Source: an uncultured Solobacterium sp.
Lineage (GTDB): Bacteria; Bacillota_I; Bacilli_A; Erysipelotrichales; Erysipelotrichaceae
Direction of reading: 5' to 3'
Length of the DNA stretch: 18,712 nucleotides
Assembly (NCBI GenBank): GCA_900547815.1
Contig: URHY01000043.1
Span: 1 to 18,712, forward strand
The notes beneath the pieces are model-generated. The model worked only from the letters and a program-made list of their open reading frames with translations, searched no databases and was not told the DNA's origin. The translations under genes and the position numbers were made by a program. This document shows positions 1 through 7,359 of the stretch, one piece after another (the first letter of the stretch is position 1; each line of letters begins with the position of its first letter).

Positions 1-23
1 AAAATCCCTATGACTTTTAAAGG

Positions 24-53
24 TTGATTTATCCCTATCTAGTTTTATATATT
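24..53 (+). promoter_or_regulatory. possible housekeeping promoter of the XRE gene
   Basis: A TTGATT at 24-29 and TATATT at 48-53, separated by 18 bp, resemble a sigma-A type promoter 35 bp upstream of the XRE start codon. AT-rich sequence makes chance matches common, so this is weak. Confidence 0.3.
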
Positions 54-87
54 CATTTTAGTAAACTTTGGCTAAGGAGGAAGAAAT

Positions 88-1047
88 ATGATTCTAGCCG
101 ATAAAATAATTGAAGAAAGAAAAAAGAATGGATGGACACAAGAAGATTTGGCACAAAAACTAGGCGTATCTAGACAGTCGGTTTCAAAATGGGAAAGTGC
201 TGGTGCTATTCCGGATTTAAAAAAGATCATTCAGCTGGCTGACTTATTTGGAGTGAGCACAGATTACTTATTAAAAGATGAAATCGAGAAAGAAAAAATA
301 GATACATCATGTGATATAGATTGTGAATTACATCGTGTCACAATGGAAGAAGCAAATGCATATATGAATGAAAAGAAAAAAGCAGCACCTATGCTTGCGA
401 ATGCGACAACATTATGTATCTTAAGTCCAATTCCTTTGTTCCTAGTTTCAACATTCAATAATGATTTAGCCATTGCAGTCGCGTGTACGATTTTATTAGG
501 AATGGTTGCACTTGCAGTGTTTATATTTGTTAAAACAGGAATTAAATTGAGTTCTTTACAATATTTGGAACAAGAACCCTTTGAAACAGAATATGGTGTA
601 ACAGGACTTGTCAAAGAAAAGAATCAAAGCTATCAAGAACATTACTCCTTTTTGTTAGCTTGTGGTGTTGTTCTATGTATTTTATCTGTAATTCCGTTGA
701 TTATTGCAGGTTGCATGGAAGCATCTGATTATGCGTGTACATTATGTTTAGCTGTATTACTAATTTTGGTTTCCGTTGGTGTGAATATTTTAATTCGCAT
801 ATGCACAATTAAAAGCAGTTATGATACATTGCTTCAAGAAGGTGACTTCACAAAAAAAGAAAAGCTCGCAAAGAAGAAAACGGAAACATTCACAGGTGCA
901 TATTGGTGTCTTGTGACGGCTATTTATCTTGGTTGGAGCTTATGGACAAAACAATGGGATGTAACCTATGTGATTTGGCCTGTTGCTGCCGTTTTATATG
1001 CAGCCATGTATGGAATTGTAAGAATGATCATGAAATTAGAGAAATAA
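88..1047 (+). CDS. XRE-family HTH regulator with C-terminal membrane domain
   Basis: A 319-residue protein. Residues 1-65 are a Cro/C1-type helix-turn-helix (WTQEDLAQKLGVSRQSVSKWE is the recognition region, with the usual LADLFGVSTDYLL ending). After a charged linker (65-100) come about six hydrophobic segments (near 100-120, 125-150, 185-210, 215-235, 270-285 and 290-312), so this is a membrane-tethered DNA-binding protein. Such XRE-membrane fusions are common in Firmicutes and probably regulate neighbouring or distant genes in response to an envelope signal; the target is not visible here. The start is ATG at 88 behind AAGGAGG at 74-80. It is monocistronic and closed by a terminator directly after its stop. 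It does not share the ECF-like promoter of the downstream genes and is probably unrelated to them. Confidence 0.9.
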   Translation: MILADKIIEERKKNGWTQEDLAQKLGVSRQSVSKWESAGAIPDLKKIIQLADLFGVSTDYLLKDEIEKEKIDTSCDIDCELHRVTMEEANAYMNEKKKAAPMLANATTLCILSPIPLFLVSTFNNDLAIAVACTILLGMVALAVFIFVKTGIKLSSLQYLEQEPFETEYGVTGLVKEKNQSYQEHYSFLLACGVVLCILSVIPLIIAGCMEASDYACTLCLAVLLILVSVGVNILIRICTIKSSYDTLLQEGDFTKKEKLAKKKTETFTGAYWCLVTAIYLGWSLWTKQWDVTYVIWPVAAVLYAAMYGIVRMIMKLEK

Positions 1048-1079
1048 AAAGATTGTACGTTACTTGTACAATCTTTTTT
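1048..1079 (+). terminator. rho-independent terminator of the XRE gene
   Basis: A perfect 8-bp stem, GATTGTAC (1051-1058) with GTACAATC (1066-1073), has a 7-nt loop. It is preceded by A residues and followed by six T residues. It begins directly after the TAA of the XRE gene. Confidence 0.9.
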
Positions 1080-1235
1080 AGTTCACTTTTAGTGTGAGTT
1101 TTTGTTTAATTACATTTATTGTATATATACCATGAATGCATAGTAATCTTCACAAAATACTTTAAATAAATTAATTTTGTATAAAATTTAAAGAATTGTG
1201 CAACTTTTGAATAGGTTCACTAATATTTAAAATAG

Positions 1236-1276
1236 GAATTCTTATCTATTTATTAATGAATAAGAATTCTTTTTTA
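1236..1276 (+). terminator. terminator-like hairpin with T-tract
   Basis: GAATTCTTAT (1236-1245) pairs perfectly with ATAAGAATTC (1260-1269) over a 14-nt loop, followed by seven T residues. It lies just upstream of promoter A and could insulate it from upstream readthrough. The upstream XRE gene already has its own terminator, so what else it stops is unclear. Confidence 0.6.
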
Positions 1277-1304
1277 ATTTTTTATAAAAATAATTAATTA
1301 TTTA

Positions 1305-1332
1305 TGCAACTTTTTTATTTTTTATTTCGTTA
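1305..1332 (+). promoter_or_regulatory. ECF-sigma-like promoter A
   Basis: TGCAAC (1305-1310), 17 bp, then CGTTA (1328-1332), followed by AGTGAAAGGAG. The same hexamer, spacing and pentamer occur at three other places (7282, 10843, 14243), each ahead of a transcription unit of this system. An AAC-type -35 with a CGT-type -10 is the known pattern of ECF sigma factors. Likely transcripts run into the OB-fold gene and surface protein 1. Confidence 0.75.
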
Positions 1333-1388
1333 GTAGTAGTGAAAGGAGAAAAAGAGAGTAGAAATATTCAAAAAGAAAGGTGGTTTAT

Positions 1389-1436
1389 ATGATTAAGCTA
1401 AAGAAATTATTATTGAAATATTTAATAGAAACATAG
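1389..1436 (+). CDS. possible 15-residue leader peptide
   Basis: ATG at 1389 behind AAAGGTGG encodes MIKLKKLLLKYLIET, a basic amphipathic peptide, then TAG. It lies about 50 nt after the predicted start of the promoter A transcript. It could be a leader peptide or a chance ORF. It has no counterpart downstream of the other three promoters, so I rate it low. Confidence 0.2.
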   Translation: MIKLKKLLLKYLIET

Positions 1437-1561
1437 TCTATCGGAGTAAGTGCTGTTTAGGTGATGAGAATGAAACTTCTAGATGAAATTGTATAGAAGA
1501 AAATAGTTGTATAACTAAAACGAAATAAGCCTATATAAAAAGTTTTCATATATGGCTTCTA

Positions 1562-1603
1562 TTGATAACTTCTATGCTATTTTTGATAACTTCTATGCTA
1601 TTT
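1562..1603. repeat. perfect tandem repeat, 2 x 21 bp
   Basis: Two exact head-to-tail copies of a 21-bp unit beginning TTGATAACTTCTATGC lie at 1562-1582 and 1583-1603. They sit in the leader of the OB-fold gene, 45 bp before its start codon. They could be an operator pair or a simple slippage duplication. Confidence 0.85.
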
Positions 1604-1647
1604 ATTTGATTTTAAATTTTATTTTATACGAAAAGGAGGAAATTATT

Positions 1648-2439
1648 ATGAGTATAAATAAATGTAGAATTGCAGGTATTGTAGCTGAAGAACCCAAAAT
1701 TTGTAAGGATGAATTTTACAAAGAAGGTTTAGAAATTGTTTTGGATATTGATCGATATGATATCCATAAATTTGAACGAATTAAATGTGTGATTGTTGAT
1801 AAAGAATTAATCGCAAAAGCACAAGATTCCATTGGTGTTGGTGATTATTTAATGGCAACAGGACGACTTGCTTGTTTTGAATACGTAAGAATGCAAGCTA
1901 TGAAGTGTCCGCATTGTGGTGAAGAGAGTATGCGTCGTCGACGTGCAAAACGCACAGATATTATCCTAGATGATTTTGAGGTTTCACCTGGATCCTTATC
2001 TCCAGATTCAGTAGGAATAAATTCCGTTTCTATAAGTGGAGTTATTCCAAATCCCATTAAGTCAAATTTAAATCATACATGGTTCTCAGTAGCTAATAAT
2101 CGTCCTAAAGTAGCACAAGAGATTTTAAAAGATTTGATTATAGAAAAGGTTAAATCAGGAACTGGACGTTTGAATTTAATTTATGTGCATGGCTTTAATA
2201 GAATTGCAGAAATAATGAATAATTCTATACATCAAAAAGATCGAATTATCGTATCTGGATACATAAGTGAACATCTTGAACGTTATGAGATTCCATTTCG
2301 TTGTAAACGTTGCGGTGAATATTCAGATCAGTATTTTGAATATCCAATTTATGTAGTTATCGCAAGAAGTGTAAAACAGGATTTGGATTATATTCCAAGT
2401 TCAAATGCAACAGAATTAAATCAATATAATTTAGATTAG
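1648..2439 (+). CDS. double OB-fold (SSB-like) protein with two CxxC motifs
   Basis: A 263-residue protein. The start is ATG 1648, 6 nt after AAGGAGG; an upstream in-frame ATG at 1552 has no ribosome-binding site and would only add the translated 21-bp repeats. Two similar halves are visible. Residues 1-85 and 125-215 each show the pattern of a strand with G-V-x-x-x-P, a central strand ending in V, a helix, then GD(Y/R)-x-x-x-(T/S)G, which resembles single-stranded-DNA-binding OB folds. Each half is followed by one zinc-knuckle pair, CPHC at 87-90 and CKRC at 219-222. No signal peptide or membrane segment, so cytoplasmic. It sits 19 nt before surface protein 1 in the unit of promoter A. The fold is inferred from the pattern only. 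A nucleic-acid-binding regulator or SSB paralogue is plausible, but the function is unknown. Confidence 0.55.
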   Translation: MSINKCRIAGIVAEEPKICKDEFYKEGLEIVLDIDRYDIHKFERIKCVIVDKELIAKAQDSIGVGDYLMATGRLACFEYVRMQAMKCPHCGEESMRRRRAKRTDIILDDFEVSPGSLSPDSVGINSVSISGVIPNPIKSNLNHTWFSVANNRPKVAQEILKDLIIEKVKSGTGRLNLIYVHGFNRIAEIMNNSIHQKDRIIVSGYISEHLERYEIPFRCKRCGEYSDQYFEYPIYVVIARSVKQDLDYIPSSNATELNQYNLD

Positions 2440-2458
2440 GAAAGTCGAGGAAAAAACT

Positions 2459-4330
2459 ATGAAACAAACAAACGAAAAAGTATTGATGAGTGTAATTGCA
2501 GGAATGACTGCTTTACAAGGTGTAAGTTCAACTATGATGAACATTAGTGCAACAACGAGTCATGTTGATTATGTTAAACAAGCAATGACAAAATCGGATG
2601 AATTAGAATCTAAACTACATGATTCTCAGAAAACTATGGAAGACAAAAAGATTGCTGTTGATTCAGCAAAAGGAGCTTCCAATGTAGCTTCTAAACAGGT
2701 TGAAATTGTACAGGCTGCTTATGATGCTCGTGATACATCTGTAAAGCAAAATTACCAAGTAACTTATGATGCAATTATGAATGAACTGCAACCTATTCTT
2801 AATGAAATCGAATCGTTAGAAACACAAATCAACGATTCTAAAAAAGAATTGGAAGAACAAACAACATTGAACGAACAGGCTTCTGCTAATTTAGAACAGG
2901 TCCAAAAAGATTTGGATGCAAAGAAGACTGAACTGGCAGACCTTCAAAACAAACTTGCTTCTTTAGGAGACATTGCAGATTTAACAACAGCGTTGGAAAC
3001 TGCAAAATCCGAACAAGCAACAGCAAATGAAACTTTGACTTCAGCACAGGAAAAAGCAGATGTTGCTAACACTGAATTGACGAATGCAATTGCGGATGCA
3101 GAAGCGAAAAAGGTGGCTGTTGAAGAAGCTTTAATTGCATATAATAATGCAGTAGCTGACGTTACTGCAAAAACAAATATCGTTGCCGAAAAACAAGCTG
3201 CTATTGATCAGTTTGAAGATGAAAACGGTATTGAGAATGCAAAGGCAGAATTAGAAACTGCTCAAGCTGACTTGGCAACAGCTCAAAATAATGTAACAGC
3301 GTTGCAGGAAGCAATGGCACAGGCTCAAACAGCTTATGATACAGCTGTTAACACTCAACAGACTGCACAAACAAATTATGCATTAGCTGTTGGAGAATTA
3401 GAAACAGCAAAAACAAACTTGGCGAATGCACAGGAATCGTTAAATAAAGCTCAAGCTGACTACGATGCAAATCAAAAAGAAATTGAAGCCAAGAACAATG
3501 AAATCTCAGCTTTAAATGCACAAATTACAAATGCTCAGAGTGAAGTTGACAAAGCTCAAGCAGATTACGACAAAGCCTTGAACGACTACAACAGCACTTC
3601 CAGCCCTTTGGAACAGGCGAAGAAGAATCTTGCTGACTTTGAATCCAAGTATGCCACAGAGTTGAGTCGCTTGACAGCTGGAAGTAAAGGATACTTTGAA
3701 TCTCTTGGCTGTTCAGAAGATGTTCTGAGCGTGTTCAAAGTCGACGACAGCTATCAAGGCGAAGTTGCAGGGTACACACATATGGGACAGACTGGAGATG
3801 CAACAAGTCTGGAAAATATGAAAGCGTCTATTCCTTATTTACGAGAATGCAATGAAATCCGTAAAAAGGATGGCTTGCCTGAATTGAGCGTAAGTATGTT
3901 CATGATGGCGATTGCTCAGGTCAACGCCAACTATGCACAGGTGGAAGGAACCCATTCCTCAGCATATGGAACCTGTGAAAACCTTGCATGGGGATATGGA
4001 GAAGCAGGAACAGGAGCAAGTCCATTTAGAGGCTGGTACGACTACGAAAAGAAACAGTACGATGCCGGAAATCACAAATTCTCGGAAGTGGGACACTATT
4101 TGAATATCGTACATCCGGCGAATACAATCACTGGCTTTGCATTGCAAAAGGTAAATGGTGTCTATGCTCAGGAATTCTGTGAACCAAATTCATTTGTAAA
4201 AGATGTCATTCTGTCTGTGGACGAGTTTGAAACATCTTTCGATAACTATTACAACAATTTGAAATCGGTGGATGCTCAGCATAAAGCGTTGAAAGACGCT
4301 GTAAATAATGCAGGTGGAGCTACTACATAA
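2459..4330 (+). CDS. CAP-domain coiled-coil surface protein 1, N-terminal part, ends at premature TAA
   Basis: Encodes 623 residues. A signal peptide (residues 1-30, basic start then hydrophobic core) is followed by a long Ala/Glu/Lys-rich coiled coil (about 40-410). A CAP/SCP-like domain (about 450-575) has the family hallmarks THSS near 497, CENLAWG near 505 and EVGHYLNI near 541. CAP domains are usually secreted and extracellular. The ORF stops at TAA (4328-4330), but the same frame stays open to 5575 and matches the rest of the intact paralogue at 10961. The paralogue reads GTEKDD where this gene reads G-A-T-T-stop-D-D, so a single A-to-T or G-to-T change in a Lys or Glu codon would explain it. 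As written, the product would be secreted without its C-terminal coiled coil and wall anchor. It follows the OB-fold gene by 19 nt in the same unit. Confidence 0.8.
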   Translation: MKQTNEKVLMSVIAGMTALQGVSSTMMNISATTSHVDYVKQAMTKSDELESKLHDSQKTMEDKKIAVDSAKGASNVASKQVEIVQAAYDARDTSVKQNYQVTYDAIMNELQPILNEIESLETQINDSKKELEEQTTLNEQASANLEQVQKDLDAKKTELADLQNKLASLGDIADLTTALETAKSEQATANETLTSAQEKADVANTELTNAIADAEAKKVAVEEALIAYNNAVADVTAKTNIVAEKQAAIDQFEDENGIENAKAELETAQADLATAQNNVTALQEAMAQAQTAYDTAVNTQQTAQTNYALAVGELETAKTNLANAQESLNKAQADYDANQKEIEAKNNEISALNAQITNAQSEVDKAQADYDKALNDYNSTSSPLEQAKKNLADFESKYATELSRLTAGSKGYFESLGCSEDVLSVFKVDDSYQGEVAGYTHMGQTGDATSLENMKASIPYLRECNEIRKKDGLPELSVSMFMMAIAQVNANYAQVEGTHSSAYGTCENLAWGYGEAGTGASPFRGWYDYEKKQYDAGNHKFSEVGHYLNIVHPANTITGFALQKVNGVYAQEFCEPNSFVKDVILSVDEFETSFDNYYNNLKSVDAQHKALKDAVNNAGGATT

Positions 4331-4342
4331 GATGACACTGCA

Positions 4343-5575
4343 TTGAAAAATGCTGAAGCATTGTTAAATGCTAAAAAGAACGCTTTAACTGGATTACAAA
4401 ACAAACTTACTCAGGTAAACAACGCAAAAGCAACCTTAGAAGCAAATGCAACAGTGATGAATAATACTGTTACAGAAGCTAAGAATGCTGTTCAAAATGC
4501 AGAAAACGCAGTCAGCCAGAAAAAAGCGAATGTAGCAAATGCTGAACAAGCGTTGTCTGAGGCTAAATTAGGCGCAGAAGCTAAAGAAAACGCAAAAGCT
4601 GAAGCTGAAAAGAAACTTGCAGACGCAAAAGCCAATGTAAATAGTATTCAAGTTCGAATCGACACATTAAGCAACGATATTGCGAACTGGGATACAAATA
4701 AAGCAAAGGCTCGCAAAGAATTACAGACTGCTAAAGAAAACTTGAAAACAGCTAATAACGTAAAAACTGAAGCTAAAAAAGCTTTTGAAAAAGCAAATGA
4801 AGATGCTGCAAAAGCTGAAGCTGTTCGTGATGGAGCTCAAAGCAAAGCGAATAAAGCTCACGAAGAACTTGAAAAAGCCACTGCTGATTTCGAAGCTAAA
4901 TCGGAAGCAACAGATAAAGCACAAAAGGCTGTAGATGACTACAACACAAATGCAGAAGCAGTAAAAAAAGCCCAAGCTGATGTTAAAATCATCGGTGCTC
5001 AAATCGATACTTTAAAAGCTGTAAAAGAATCAACAAATGCAAAGATCGACTCTTTGAAAGAACAAATCAAAGCGTTGAACGAAACTTTAACAGAAAAGAA
5101 AGCTGATGCATTGCCATTCGAACAGGCTCGAACTGTGTTGAATGATGTAATGAATCAAGGCTCTAAAGCTGACTTGACTTCTGTTGAAAATGAAAAAATT
5201 CGTGCATTCTTATCTCAACTTGGAACTACAGTTGATGAACGAAATGCAGCTCAAAAATCCTTAGAAGAAGCTAAAAACAACTATGTTGAAAAATACAACT
5301 TGTATTTAGATGCAAAAGAAGAATTGTTGAAGGCCGAATCTGATTACAACGAAGTTGTTCGTCAATTGAATGCATTCTTAGCCGAACAAAGCAAGCAGAC
5401 TTCTCCTGTAAAAAAAGATGAAGCTAAAACAAATCCTGTACAAACAACAGAAAAGACAAACGCTGTGAATACAGGGGTATCTACAAATGTAGAAGCTTCT
5501 CTCGCAACTGCTGGATTAGCATTAGCTGGTATTGTTCTTGCTGAAACAAAACGTCGCAAAAGCAAAAGCATCTAG
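4343..5575 (+). pseudogene. C-terminal coiled coil and wall anchor of surface protein 1, same frame after the stop
   Basis: About 410 residues in the same frame as the gene at 2459, separated only by one TAA codon. There is no ribosome-binding site or ATG at its beginning (the first usable codon is a TTG inside the coiled coil), so it is not a separate gene. It holds a second long coiled coil, then a Thr/Lys/Gln linker and a C-terminal anchor: VNTGV, a hydrophobic stretch, and a basic KRRK tail. That layout matches sortase sorting signals, although the motif departs from LPxTG. Without readthrough or repair of the TAA it would not be expressed. Confidence 0.7.
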
Positions 5576-5640
5576 TTTGTTAGTACCATTTGTTTACCAA
5601 TGTTGCAAAAGTGCGTCTTTCAAAGCTCGATAAAAAGTCT

Positions 5641-5646
5641 TATAAT
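5641..5646 (+). promoter_or_regulatory. possible -10 box of sigma gene 1
   Basis: A perfect TATAAT lies 31 bp upstream of the ATG at 5677, with only a weak -35 (TTTCAA, 5618-5623). A TGCAAA...CGATA pair at 5604-5632 loosely resembles the ECF signature but with 18-bp spacing and two base changes. With no terminator after 5575, readthrough from promoter A could also feed this gene. Confidence 0.3.
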
Positions 5647-5676
5647 TTCTAATATATAATATTGGGGAGGGTTAAC

Positions 5677-6462
5677 ATGCCAAAATTACCAGATATCGAA
5701 CCGAGTCTAGTACAAAGAGCAAGACAAAACGATGAAGTTGCGATTGCTCAGATTTATGAAAAGTTAAATAAAAAAGCCTACGCATCGGCTTATTACATCC
5801 TTGGAGCTGATGAAAGATTCAAGGAGAATGCAAAAACAATCACGCAAGATACATTCCAAAATGCATTCAAAAAGATTGATCTTTTAAGGGATAACGACGC
5901 CTTTGCGCCTTGGTTTTATACAAGCTTAAAGAATCGTTGTTTGGATTTCTTTGATTCTAAGGAATACAAGAATATATCCAAAAGACATATACACGATTTG
6001 TACGAGGATAATACCAATGAGGAGTTTAGAGATTCTTTTGAGGAAACAATCGAAAATGAAAACATGGAATTCAATCCAGATGCTGTCGCTAATAAAGAAG
6101 AAATAAAAAGAGGGTTGAACGACTGTTTGCAGAAGCTACCTGAAAGTCAGAAAGAAGCTTTGATTATGTATTATTTCCAAGGATTGACGATTGATGAAAT
6201 GTCTGAAGCCATGGATGCTAAGACAAGCACTATCAAGTCTTGGCTGAAACGTGGAAAAGAATCGATTGAGAATCAAATCATCCAGCTTCGAAAAGAAAAC
6301 AAAAGTTTCTACTCTGTATTGCCGATTCCGGCTCTTGTATGGGTATTACAGGAAGTTGCAAAAGAAGCTCCACAAATGGATGCTAGGAAATTCGCTTCGC
6401 AGATTGTTGTTGAAGTTAAAGCTTCTACTATTGAACCAAAAAAAAGAAACATACAAACATAG
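5677..6462 (+). CDS. ECF-type RNA polymerase sigma factor 1
   Basis: 261 residues from ATG 5677, chosen because GGGGAGGG lies 6-13 nt upstream; an in-frame TTG at 5662 is inside that site. Sigma region 2 spans about residues 8-95 (AIAQIYEKL, TQDTFQNAF, then APWFYTSLKNR), and region 4 with its helix-turn-helix spans about 147-200 (LPESQKEAL, GLTIDEMSEAM, TSTIKSWLKRGKESI). No region 1.1 or 3, as in ECF sigmas. A conserved segment after region 4 (KSFYSVLPIPALVWVL) is also present in sigma 2. The frame stops at TAG 6460-6462 just after an A8 run at 6438-6445. In the -1 frame translation would continue without a stop into the membrane/sensor segment to 7232, giving 518 residues, close to the 494-residue intact fusion at 16767. 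It probably drives the four TGCAAC-N17-CGTTA promoters, alone or with sigma 2. Confidence 0.9.
   Translation: MPKLPDIEPSLVQRARQNDEVAIAQIYEKLNKKAYASAYYILGADERFKENAKTITQDTFQNAFKKIDLLRDNDAFAPWFYTSLKNRCLDFFDSKEYKNISKRHIHDLYEDNTNEEFRDSFEETIENENMEFNPDAVANKEEIKRGLNDCLQKLPESQKEALIMYYFQGLTIDEMSEAMDAKTSTIKSWLKRGKESIENQIIQLRKENKSFYSVLPIPALVWVLQEVAKEAPQMDARKFASQIVVEVKASTIEPKKRNIQT
6438..6446 (+). other. A8 slippery run, candidate -1 frameshift or phase switch
   Basis: Eight A residues then G, read in the sigma frame as CCA AAA AAA AGA. This contains an in-frame A-AAA-AAA heptamer, a shape favourable to -1 slippage of tRNA-Lys, and a homopolymer prone to polymerase slippage. A -1 shift joins the sigma factor to the membrane/sensor segment exactly where sigma 2 is naturally joined. 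Confidence 0.6.
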
Positions 6463-6494
6463 ATAAGAGTGAAACAACATCAAAGAATATAAAA

Positions 6495-7232
6495 ATGGAT
6501 AATGCTTTAAAAGGTGGCAAAATTACAAATAAACATTTCACAAGATGGATTCCAACTTTAGGCACACCCAAAGCTATTGTCGTTATTATAGTAGCTGTCA
6601 TTTCTTTGACAGTAGGTTTTCAGGGTGTTAAACATTGGATTACAAAAAATGATGAACATGTACAACAGGGTCAATCAAGTACACTTGATGAAGTTACAGA
6701 TGGAAAAAGAACGTGGACATGTTCTAAAACACCGATTGCATATGAAATTACCGATTATAGTTTGATGCACTCAACAGATTTTATGATGTATGATACGCCT
6801 TATGATGATGGCAATCAAGATGTACTGATGAGTATGTACGCGCTTGTAGGTGATAGCGAGACAGGTGGGTCAAAAGGTCGAATATACGGTATAGTTGCTT
6901 ATGCTGTTGACAATAATGAAGATGATGGTTGTGTTTGGGTAGCGATTGGAAATGCAGACAATGGAGATTCTCGCTACTATGTAAAGATTGCTGATAAAAC
7001 AGCAGAATATTTTAAAAAGGTAGAAAAAAAGCCAATTCTGTATACAGATTACTATGACGTAAACAAATTTAAAGAAGCTTGTGAATTTAACGTGGTTGAG
7101 GATAATCAGATTGCAAATCTTGAAATTGATAGAAATAGTAAAGATTTTAAAGATGATCCTATATATTTTCTGAGATATAAAGAATATGAGAGATATACGC
7201 AATTATGTAATGGATTGTTGGCGTATTATTAA
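6495..7232 (+). CDS. membrane anchor and extracellular sensor segment of sigma 1
   Basis: The ORF from ATG 6495 gives 245 residues, but that ATG has no ribosome-binding site, and the frame is open upstream to the A8 run at 6438, reading KHTNIDKSETTSKN before the Met. This argues that it is normally the C-terminal half of sigma 1, reached by a -1 shift. Residues 24-46 are one transmembrane helix. The remaining 200 residues are polar and acidic, lack cysteine pairs in CxxC form, and should lie outside the cell. The sensor resembles that of sigma 2 in layout but not in sequence, suggesting a different signal. If translated alone it could act as a membrane anti-sigma-like protein. No recognisable family. 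Confidence 0.6.
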   Translation: MDNALKGGKITNKHFTRWIPTLGTPKAIVVIIVAVISLTVGFQGVKHWITKNDEHVQQGQSSTLDEVTDGKRTWTCSKTPIAYEITDYSLMHSTDFMMYDTPYDDGNQDVLMSMYALVGDSETGGSKGRIYGIVAYAVDNNEDDGCVWVAIGNADNGDSRYYVKIADKTAEYFKKVEKKPILYTDYYDVNKFKEACEFNVVEDNQIANLEIDRNSKDFKDDPIYFLRYKEYERYTQLCNGLLAYY

Positions 7233-7238
7233 GTCGCG

Positions 7239-7272
7239 AACCTTGCTATGATGAATATAGCAAGGTTTTTTT
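7239..7272 (+). terminator. strong rho-independent terminator after sigma 1 unit
   Basis: AACCTTGCTAT (7239-7249) pairs perfectly with ATAGCAAGGTT (7257-7267) over a 7-nt loop, and the 3' arm runs into seven T residues. It begins 7 nt after the sensor stop and separates it from promoter B. Confidence 0.95.
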
Positions 7273-7281
7273 CGTTTTTTG

Positions 7282-7309
7282 TGCAACCTTTTTAATCAGT
7301 ACTCCGTTA
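7282..7309 (+). promoter_or_regulatory. ECF-sigma-like promoter B
   Basis: TGCAAC (7282-7287), 17 bp, CGTTA (7305-7309), then GTATAGTGAAAG. Same signature as promoters A, C and D. It drives cassette 1. The region from 7301 to 7359 is identical to the corresponding bases of promoter D. Confidence 0.8.
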
Positions 7310-7359
7310 AGTATAGTGAAAGAAATAAAAAGCGTTAAGCTAGGAGGAAAAAGTATGAA
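7301..7359 (+). repeat. 59-bp block identical to 14262-14320
   Basis: Covers the -10 element, predicted transcription start, leader, AGGAGG and the first codon of small membrane protein A1. Every base matches the copy before the A2 gene, while the coding sequences diverge immediately afterwards. Confidence 0.95.

Larger units (their letters stand above)
1080..1647 (+). other. 568-bp gene-poor leader region
   Basis: No ORF here looks like a conserved protein. The stretch holds a terminator-like hairpin (1236-1276), ECF-like promoter A (1305-1332), a 15-codon ORF with a plausible ribosome-binding site (1389-1436), an imperfect hairpin with arms AAGCC/GGCTT (1527-1558) and a 21-bp tandem repeat (1562-1603). 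The transcript from promoter A would carry an untranslated leader of about 300 nt before the OB-fold gene at 1648. Confidence 0.6.

Noticed and set aside
1199..1226. Another TGCAAC (1199-1204) as a fifth ECF-like promoter
   Set aside because: At 17 bp downstream the sequence is AATAT, with no CGTTA and no AGTGAAAG.
1562..1603. loxP- or dif-like recombination site in the repeat (ATAACTTC)
   Set aside because: Only about eight bases resemble loxP, with no inverted second arm and no recombinase gene nearby.
4721..5002. Minus-strand ORFs, for example in the coiled-coil genes
   Set aside because: They are antisense shadows of Ala/Lys/Glu-rich codons, rich in Phe, Ser and Cys, with no ribosome-binding sites.
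4343..5575. Independent gene downstream of the TAA in surface protein 1
   Set aside because: No ribosome-binding site and no ATG, same frame as the upstream part, and direct alignment with the second half of the intact paralogue.
5604..5632. TGCAAA...CGATA before sigma 1 as an autoregulatory ECF promoter
   Set aside because: Two base changes and 18-bp spacing, with no AGTGAAAG after it, while the four true copies are invariant. Kept only as a remark.
7316..7354. Leaderless GTG start for small protein A1 (and 14277 for A2)
   Set aside because: The GTG lies in the AGTGAAAG element present at all four promoters, where at A and C it leads only to short, unrelated ORFs. A strong AGGAGG-ATG follows at 7355 and 14316.
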